A DNA stretch of 10,614 bases, taken from contig JAPUFZ010000254.1 of NCBI GenBank assembly GCA_027293245.1, forward strand, positions 1-10,614, written 5' to 3'. Shown piece by piece: positions 5,801-10,614 of this stretch. Below the pieces are notes generated by a model. That model was not told the origin of the DNA, did no database searches, and saw only the letters and a list, made by a program, of their open reading frames with translations. How positions within the stretch are numbered: position 1 is the first letter of the stretch; every line of letters starts with the position of its first letter. A program made the position numbers and the translations under genes. The DNA is from Gammaproteobacteria bacterium. Its GTDB lineage: Bacteria; Pseudomonadota; Gammaproteobacteria; GCA-001735895.

Positions 5801-6706
5801 ATGCATCGCCTGATTGTTTTTTTTATTTTTAGCTTGTCCTGCAGTTTGGCTTTTTCAGCCAGTTCAATAGAAGATCTTAAATCACTGATCGACAGCGAAA
5901 ACTACGCCGTCGCGGCAGAGATTGGAGAGCAACTGCTGATCAAACATCCGGGGCATGCCCGAATTCAGTTCCTCACCGCCTATGCCTATCAATACAACCG
6001 GCAAAACTGGAAGGCCGCTTATCACTACAAGAAGCTTATCCTGCAACACCCCGGCTTACCCGAACCCAGAAATAACCTGGCCATGATTTACATCGCCGAC
6101 GGTGATTACGAAAAAGCCAGTCAACTACTCATCGACGCGATCAATACCAACAACAGCTATGCAATCGCCTATCAAAACCTGAATCGTATTTATGCCAGCA
6201 TGGCCAGCGAAGCTTATCAGCGCGCGGTGAGCGAACCCGGCGAAGCACCAAAACAACGGCCCAAAATTGAACTGACCGCGTTGAGCAGTCTGGAATCGAT
6301 CGATCGGGGTACCGCCGCAAACGGGCCACTCGCGCAAAATACCCTGGTAGATATGGCCAATTTCGAAACTATTCTGATCGAACAGGTAATTAACTGGGCA
6401 AAAGCATGGGGCGATAGGGATGTAGATACCTATGTCAGTTATTATTCCAGTGAATTCAAGCCAAAATTTGCCACTCATAGCGACTGGGTAGAACACCGCC
6501 GAGCGCGAATTATGCGACCAGAATTTATCAAAATCGGCATCAGCAAGATCCGAATTCGCACGCAAAGTGAAAATCGAGCTATTATTGAATTTGAACAATC
6601 ATACGATTCGTCCAGTTACACCGATCGTGTGGTCAAACGACTCGCTTTGAGTCGTATCGGTTCGCAATGGAAAATAATCGACGAACAGGTGATATCGATA
6701 CTATGA
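5801..6706 (+). CDS. Secreted TPR protein with C-terminal NTF2-like domain
   Basis: A predicted periplasmic protein of 301 residues. Residues 1-20 form a signal peptide: basic start MHR, hydrophobic core IVFFIFSLSC, likely cleavage after AFSA. It has no lipobox. Residues from about 22 to 140 carry helix pairs of tetratricopeptide type, with signatures such as NYAVAAEIGEQLLIKHPGHA and DYEKASQLLIDAINTNNSYA. A linker rich in Pro, Ala and Ser (about 145-188) leads to a domain at about 190-301 with aromatic WAKAWGDRDVDTYVSYYS and a closing WKIIDEQ, read as an NTF2-like fold. This domain is visibly homologous to the C-terminus of the next gene's product. The next gene starts inside this gene's stop (ATGA), so the two are probably made together. 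A role as scaffold or partner for the L,D-transpeptidase is inferred; no enzyme active site is apparent. Confidence 0.85.
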   Translation: MHRLIVFFIFSLSCSLAFSASSIEDLKSLIDSENYAVAAEIGEQLLIKHPGHARIQFLTAYAYQYNRQNWKAAYHYKKLILQHPGLPEPRNNLAMIYIADGDYEKASQLLIDAINTNNSYAIAYQNLNRIYASMASEAYQRAVSEPGEAPKQRPKIELTALSSLESIDRGTAANGPLAQNTLVDMANFETILIEQVINWAKAWGDRDVDTYVSYYSSEFKPKFATHSDWVEHRRARIMRPEFIKIGISKIRIRTQSENRAIIEFEQSYDSSSYTDRVVKRLALSRIGSQWKIIDEQVISIL

Positions 6707-7911
6707 GAATATTTGCCACACTGGTTGTCTCACTTTGTCTGCAATCAAGCCTGCTTGCAGCCGGAGTGGCCAGCGATAACTATGAGCAAAGCATCCTCGA
6801 TTCGATTAAGAATATTCAACAACAGGATCACGAACAGGCGTTGGAATCCACGCGCCGGCTGATTCAGCAATATCCGCATAGCCGTCTGGGTCAGATGTTA
6901 TATGCCGACTTGCTACTCGCAAGGACCGAACCCCTGACCCAAATTGGATCCGGGATTCCGAGCAGTCAGGCATTACGGGATTTAACCTACGAAATCCAGC
7001 AACGCTGGCAACACGATTCTGACAAAACCAGTAAAACCCAGTTGCCGGAAAATATTCTGTTCCTGGCCGATAGCCAGCCCTATGTGATTCTGGTTGACCA
7101 GCAAAAGTCCCGCATCTACGTGTATCGCAATGAACAGGGGTCGCTCGCACTCGAAACCGATTATTTTATTACTATCGGACTAAAAGGTTCGGGTAAGCAA
7201 AAGCGTGGTGACCAGAAAACGCCTGTTGGTATTTACCACACCACCCGATATATAGATGGCTCTGAGTTGCCGGATCTTTACGGTGCTGGCGCTTTTCCGA
7301 TTAGCTACCCAAACGTCTGGGATCGACGCAAGCAACGTACCGGAGACGGCATCTGGATACACGGGACCCCTTCCTACACCTATAACCGTGCACCCTGGGA
7401 GAGCAATGGCTGCATTGCTGTCAGTAACCCGGATTTTTCACGTATAGGACGATTTATCAATCCAGATATTCACACCCCGGTGGTCATGGCTGAACGAGTT
7501 AACTGGTTAACACAGGAACAATGGCAACAACAACGTAGCGAAATGTTACGGGTACTCGATCGATGGGTAAGCGACTGGGAAAGCCTGAGTCACGAGCGTT
7601 ATCGACACAATTACTCGCAAGCCAACTACCAGGCGCATGGGCGTAACTTCAAAAACTGGGATCGATACAAACGCAGGCTTAACAGCGCCAAAATCCGGAT
7701 AAACGTGGATTACAGTGAGCTGAATATCTTCAATTATCCCGGTGAGCAAAACCTTGTTTTAATGCAATTCAGACAGCAATACGAAAGTAACAATTTAGAT
7801 CTGAAGTCGAACAAGGAACTATACTGGTACAAGGCGGAAGAAAACTGGCAAATCGTCTACGAGGGCGCGAGGAACCTGCCAGCGCCGGCCAAAAAACTGG
7901 CACAAAACTAA
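6703..7911 (+). CDS. L,D-transpeptidase (YkuD domain) with C-terminal NTF2-like domain, Csd6-like
   Basis: A periplasmic peptidoglycan enzyme. YkuD proteins form 3-3 cross-links or attach proteins to the stem peptide, and Helicobacter Csd6, of similar architecture, trims it as an L,D-carboxypeptidase. With 402 residues it has a signal peptide (1 to about 20, MRIFATLVVSLCLQSSLLAA) and a TPR-like helical stretch (about 25-75). The YkuD domain spans about 125-265 and carries the active site His220 (WIHGTP) and Ser234-Asn-Gly-Cys237 (SNGCIAVSN). An NTF2-like domain covers about 283-395. The start at 6703 is preferred over an in-frame ATG at 6667. It overlaps the TPR gene stop as ATGA and puts the signal peptide at the very N-terminus, whereas the longer form would add twelve polar residues. 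AGGTGA lies upstream (from 6686). Whether it acts as transpeptidase or carboxypeptidase cannot be told from sequence. Confidence 0.92.
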   Translation: MRIFATLVVSLCLQSSLLAAGVASDNYEQSILDSIKNIQQQDHEQALESTRRLIQQYPHSRLGQMLYADLLLARTEPLTQIGSGIPSSQALRDLTYEIQQRWQHDSDKTSKTQLPENILFLADSQPYVILVDQQKSRIYVYRNEQGSLALETDYFITIGLKGSGKQKRGDQKTPVGIYHTTRYIDGSELPDLYGAGAFPISYPNVWDRRKQRTGDGIWIHGTPSYTYNRAPWESNGCIAVSNPDFSRIGRFINPDIHTPVVMAERVNWLTQEQWQQQRSEMLRVLDRWVSDWESLSHERYRHNYSQANYQAHGRNFKNWDRYKRRLNSAKIRINVDYSELNIFNYPGEQNLVLMQFRQQYESNNLDLKSNKELYWYKAEENWQIVYEGARNLPAPAKKLAQN

Positions 7912-7933
7912 AGCGCCTCGAATTTAATAGTTC

Positions 7934-8584
7934 ATGTCAGATTTTACCCTGGTAATTGGCAACAAAAACTATTCTTCCTGGTCTCTACGGGCCTGGTTAT
8001 GGATGAAACACATCGGACTCGATTTTGATGAAGTCCCTGTGGCACTCGATACCGAAGCCATGGCAGGACAACTCGAGCCCTATTTCTCGAATGAAAAGGT
8101 GCCCGTGTTGTTACACAATGACCTCGAAATATGGGATTCCCTGGCAATTCTCGAATATTTTGCCGATCTGTTCCCAGAGCAGGGACTGCCAGGTGCCTCC
8201 GGGGCACGCGCTGTCGCCCGCTCGATTTGCACCGAGATGCATTCCAGTTTTGTCGCGCTGCGTAACGAACTGCCGATGAACTGCCGGCGCGAACCATCAC
8301 CGCTGCTGTTATCCGATGCCTGCATCGCCGATATCGATCGCATCCAGGCGCTCTGGCACTACGCTGGTAAATTCTCAGAAGGCGATGACGACTGGCTTTT
8401 CGGCAACTTCAGCATTGTCGACGCCATGTACGCACCCGTGGTGCTACGCTTCCACCGCTACCAGGTGGTATTGAATGAATGCGCTTATGGCTACGTCAAT
8501 CGCCTGTTAGATCACCCGGCGATGATCGAGTGGGTTGCGGCAGCACGGGCTGAAACTGCAATAATATTGCAAGAAGAACGTTAG
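7934..8584 (+). CDS. Glutathione S-transferase family protein
   Basis: A cytosolic GST-fold protein of 216 residues. The N-terminal thioredoxin-like domain runs from about residue 4 to 80. It has the motif NKNYSSWSLRAW (10-21), in which a Ser of the SSWS segment is the likely glutathione-activating residue. It also has the cis-proline segment KVPVLLHNDL and the glutathione-contacting IWDSLAILEYF. The C-terminal helical domain follows (about 90-210), with the GST folding signature SIVDAMYAPVVLRF. The NYSSWSLR type is common in proteobacteria, often annotated only as GST; its substrate is unknown. The gene starts 22 bases after the transpeptidase stop with no evident Shine-Dalgarno. It may be read from the same transcript, but functional linkage to cell-wall work is not implied. 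Confidence 0.93.
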   Translation: MSDFTLVIGNKNYSSWSLRAWLWMKHIGLDFDEVPVALDTEAMAGQLEPYFSNEKVPVLLHNDLEIWDSLAILEYFADLFPEQGLPGASGARAVARSICTEMHSSFVALRNELPMNCRREPSPLLLSDACIADIDRIQALWHYAGKFSEGDDDWLFGNFSIVDAMYAPVVLRFHRYQVVLNECAYGYVNRLLDHPAMIEWVAAARAETAIILQEER

Positions 8585-8603
8585 CCCACCCGCGCAAATT
8601 CCA

Positions 8604-10614
8604 ATGACGATGCGAGCCGTTAAAAAGCGTTACCCGCTGCACATCCACATTGCTTCCTTATTTACTATCCTGGTTTTAGTGATTGGTGTCACCTTCGCAT
8701 GGGTTAGTTATAAACAGATCTCGAAATTAATCTTTGAAACCACCGAAATCCTGTTTACCAAGACTACCGACGAATTACAGCTTCAGTTTCAGAAAGAATA
8801 TCGCCCGGTTGCTACCTCTGTGCGCCTGCTGGCCAGTGCCGCGATTAGCGAAGCGAACACATTGGAGGAAAGGATCGAACACATGCCTATCCTCGCCGAG
8901 GTGCTCAAAGACGAACCCCAGATTACCGGGTTTCACATCGGTTATGCGAATGGTGACTTTTTCATCATGCGCCCATTAAATACTGATAATAACCGGGCTA
9001 CATTTTCAGCACCCGATGAGGCCATTTATATGGTCGATCACATCAGTCATAACGAGCAGGGACAAAACCGGCAAAAACGAATTTTTCTGGCCGAACATCT
9101 CGAACCCGTGGGTGAAACCCTTTTTAGTGTCACCGACTATGACCCCAGACTGCGCCCCTGGTATCAGACGGCGGAGTCCTCGTCTATAATTCAGGTCACA
9201 TCGCCGTATATATTTTTCTTCTCGAAAAAAATAGGCATTACCCTGTCGAGGTTTTCTCCGAAGGGAAATAGCACGGTTGCCGCCAGCTTCACCCTGGAAA
9301 GCCTCACTCGAATTCTGAAAAACAATCAGATTACGCCATCGACTTTCAGTCTGATTTTCAATGCCGACGAAGAGATCCTCGCACATAATACCAGCGGCAT
9401 CGATTCTCCGTTTGAGGGCACCGGGAAAAATAAAATTCCTGTGCTCGGCGATCTGGCAAAACCCCTGGTCGAGAGAATTCGCACCCTGGCAACACAGGAG
9501 GGACAGGTTGTTCCCTTCATGCATGACGACCAACGCTGGTTCGGTACGGTGCGGGATATCACCCTGCACAATCGACTGCAAATCAAGTTGTTGATCGCCG
9601 CACCCGAACGTGAACTACTGGCAGCTGCATTTGCAATGCGCAAGACCAGTATCATTATCACCATTGCAATCATTCTGCTGGTCCTGCCAATTGCCTGGTT
9701 TACCGCCAACCAGATCGCTCGGCCGATGCGAGTACTGGCGAAAGAAGCCGAAGCCATTGCCGGTTTCGATTTCGATAACGAATTTAAGACCGAATCGATT
9801 GTGCTCGAAGTTGATCAGCTATCCAGGTCCATGGATTTGATGCGAGTCACCATCAGCAACTTCCTCAGTCTGATCACATCGATATCCGGCGAATCCGATA
9901 TAGACCGGCTGCTCGACCGGGTCACCGACGAAACACTGAAGGCCAGTAATGCGGACGCCGCGGTGATTTACCTGCTTTCCGATGACGAAACTGAACTGAA
10001 ACCACTGGCACCCCGACTGGCCGATGGCAGCGTTTTGAGTGAAGCAACACTGCCGACACATTACCTCGAAGCAGGTCCGGAGAGTAATCGATTACTCGGA
10101 AAATTCCTCGGCCAGGAAACAGGTATTGAAGTACTGGAGAAAACCCAGGCCAGCGATAGCCATTTCCTGCCATTATTCGAAGCGCTCGATTCCGAAAAGA
10201 TCACAGTCATCGTGCTGCCTTTGACTAACAGGAGCAACGAGGGCACGGGCCTGCTGTGCCTGCTCTATGGCGAACACAACCGGGGTTTAGAAGATGCCCT
10301 GCGACCCGAACACATGGGTTTCGCACAGGCCCTGTCAGGTTTTACCGCCGTGTCGATGGAAAGCCGCCAGCTATTAAAAATGCAAAAAGCCCTGCTGCAA
10401 TCATTTATCGAACTGATTGCCAGCGCTATCGATGCCAAATCGCCCTATACCGGTGGTCACTGTCAGCGCGTACCCGAACTCACCAAAATGCTCGCCGCTG
10501 CCGCCTGTGATAGTCACGACCCTCGGTTTGAAGACTTCTCACTGTCGGAAGAAGAATGGGAAGAGCTGCATATTGCTGCCTGGTTACACGATTGCGGCAA
10601 GGTGACTACACCTG
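8604..10614 (+). CDS. Membrane dCACHE-HAMP-GAF-HD-GYP protein, probable cyclic-di-GMP phosphodiesterase, 3'-truncated
   Basis: The frame runs open from ATG 8604 to the window end (670 codons), so the 3' end is missing. Residues 15-36 are a transmembrane helix. A large periplasmic segment (about 37-345) with RPWYQTA (Trp186-Tyr187) fits a double CACHE sensor. A second helix (about 350-369) is followed by a HAMP-like linker with RPMRVLAKEAEAIA. A GAF domain spans about 424-590. An HD-GYP domain begins near residue 600 with IDAKSPYTGGHCQRV (His619) and reaches HDCGKVTTP (His662-Asp663), where the window stops before the GYP motif. HD-GYP proteins hydrolyse c-di-GMP, so this should be an inner-membrane receptor that lowers c-di-GMP on sensing a small extracellular ligand. 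It starts 19 bases after the GST gene without a visible Shine-Dalgarno; ATG 8610 is an alternative start. Activity is inferred, as the remaining catalytic residues are not visible. Confidence 0.92.
   Translation, partial: MTMRAVKKRYPLHIHIASLFTILVLVIGVTFAWVSYKQISKLIFETTEILFTKTTDELQLQFQKEYRPVATSVRLLASAAISEANTLEERIEHMPILAEVLKDEPQITGFHIGYANGDFFIMRPLNTDNNRATFSAPDEAIYMVDHISHNEQGQNRQKRIFLAEHLEPVGETLFSVTDYDPRLRPWYQTAESSSIIQVTSPYIFFFSKKIGITLSRFSPKGNSTVAASFTLESLTRILKNNQITPSTFSLIFNADEEILAHNTSGIDSPFEGTGKNKIPVLGDLAKPLVERIRTLATQEGQVVPFMHDDQRWFGTVRDITLHNRLQIKLLIAAPERELLAAAFAMRKTSIIITIAIILLVLPIAWFTANQIARPMRVLAKEAEAIAGFDFDNEFKTESIVLEVDQLSRSMDLMRVTISNFLSLITSISGESDIDRLLDRVTDETLKASNADAAVIYLLSDDETELKPLAPRLADGSVLSEATLPTHYLEAGPESNRLLGKFLGQETGIEVLEKTQASDSHFLPLFEALDSEKITVIVLPLTNRSNEGTGLLCLLYGEHNRGLEDALRPEHMGFAQALSGFTAVSMESRQLLKMQKALLQSFIELIASAIDAKSPYTGGHCQRVPELTKMLAAAACDSHDPRFEDFSLSEEEWEELHIAAWLHDCGKVTTP

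Noticed and set aside
6667..6702. Longer N-terminus for the L,D-transpeptidase from ATG 6667
   Set aside because: It would place twelve polar residues before the signal peptide and overlap the TPR gene by 40 bases. The ATGA start at 6703 fits better.
9006..9581. Minus-strand 191-codon open frame inside the HD-GYP gene
   Set aside because: The plus strand is continuously open over 2 kb with clear CACHE, GAF and HD-GYP features, so the antisense frame is by chance.

Overview
The window looks like a piece of a gammaproteobacterial chromosome. IspB, an RluE-type pseudouridine synthase, a YniA-like fructosamine kinase and a YkuD L,D-transpeptidase with an NTF2-like tail all read as gammaproteobacterial types. 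Base composition is intermediate, and genes are tightly packed with several 4-bp ATGA stop/start overlaps. A dissimilatory-type ATP sulfurylase at the left edge fits a sulfur-oxidising or marine lineage, but the sequence alone does not fix the taxon. No rRNA, tRNA, CRISPR array, prophage or transposase gene was seen.

Layout. (1) Positions 1-3088, plus strand: the 3' two-thirds of sat, then ispB (polyprenyl diphosphate synthase for the quinone side chain) behind a candidate extended -10 promoter. Next comes a betaine-homocysteine methyltransferase-like gene. Its 116-base leader holds a small palindromic hairpin and a possible 22-codon upstream reading frame that stops two bases before the methyltransferase GTG start. 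(2) Positions 3156-5484, minus strand: a compact three-gene operon, read from right to left. It encodes a stand-alone 5'-3' exonuclease, RluE and a fructosamine-3-kinase family protein, each pair overlapping by ATGA. (3) Positions 5485-5800: the divergent intergenic region. It contains a 145-bp element bounded by 27-bp near-perfect inverted repeats rich in CTTTGCG and GGCGCC. Its left arm may supply the -35 box of the exonuclease operon. (4) Positions 5801-10614, plus strand: a secreted TPR protein and an L,D-transpeptidase (ATGA overlap), then a glutathione S-transferase family gene. Last is a membrane-bound dCACHE-HAMP-GAF-HD-GYP cyclic-di-GMP phosphodiesterase cut by the window end.

How genes may work together. 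The TPR and transpeptidase genes share a homologous C-terminal NTF2-like domain and are translationally coupled, which suggests a two-component periplasmic peptidoglycan-modifying module related in architecture to Helicobacter Csd6. The other genes are mostly housekeeping: sulfur metabolism, quinone synthesis, methionine synthesis, rRNA modification, DNA repair and deglycation. No clearly new defence or mobile system is visible. The features most worth checking are the inverted-repeat element, the paralogous TPR/transpeptidase pair, and the upstream reading frame of the methyltransferase.
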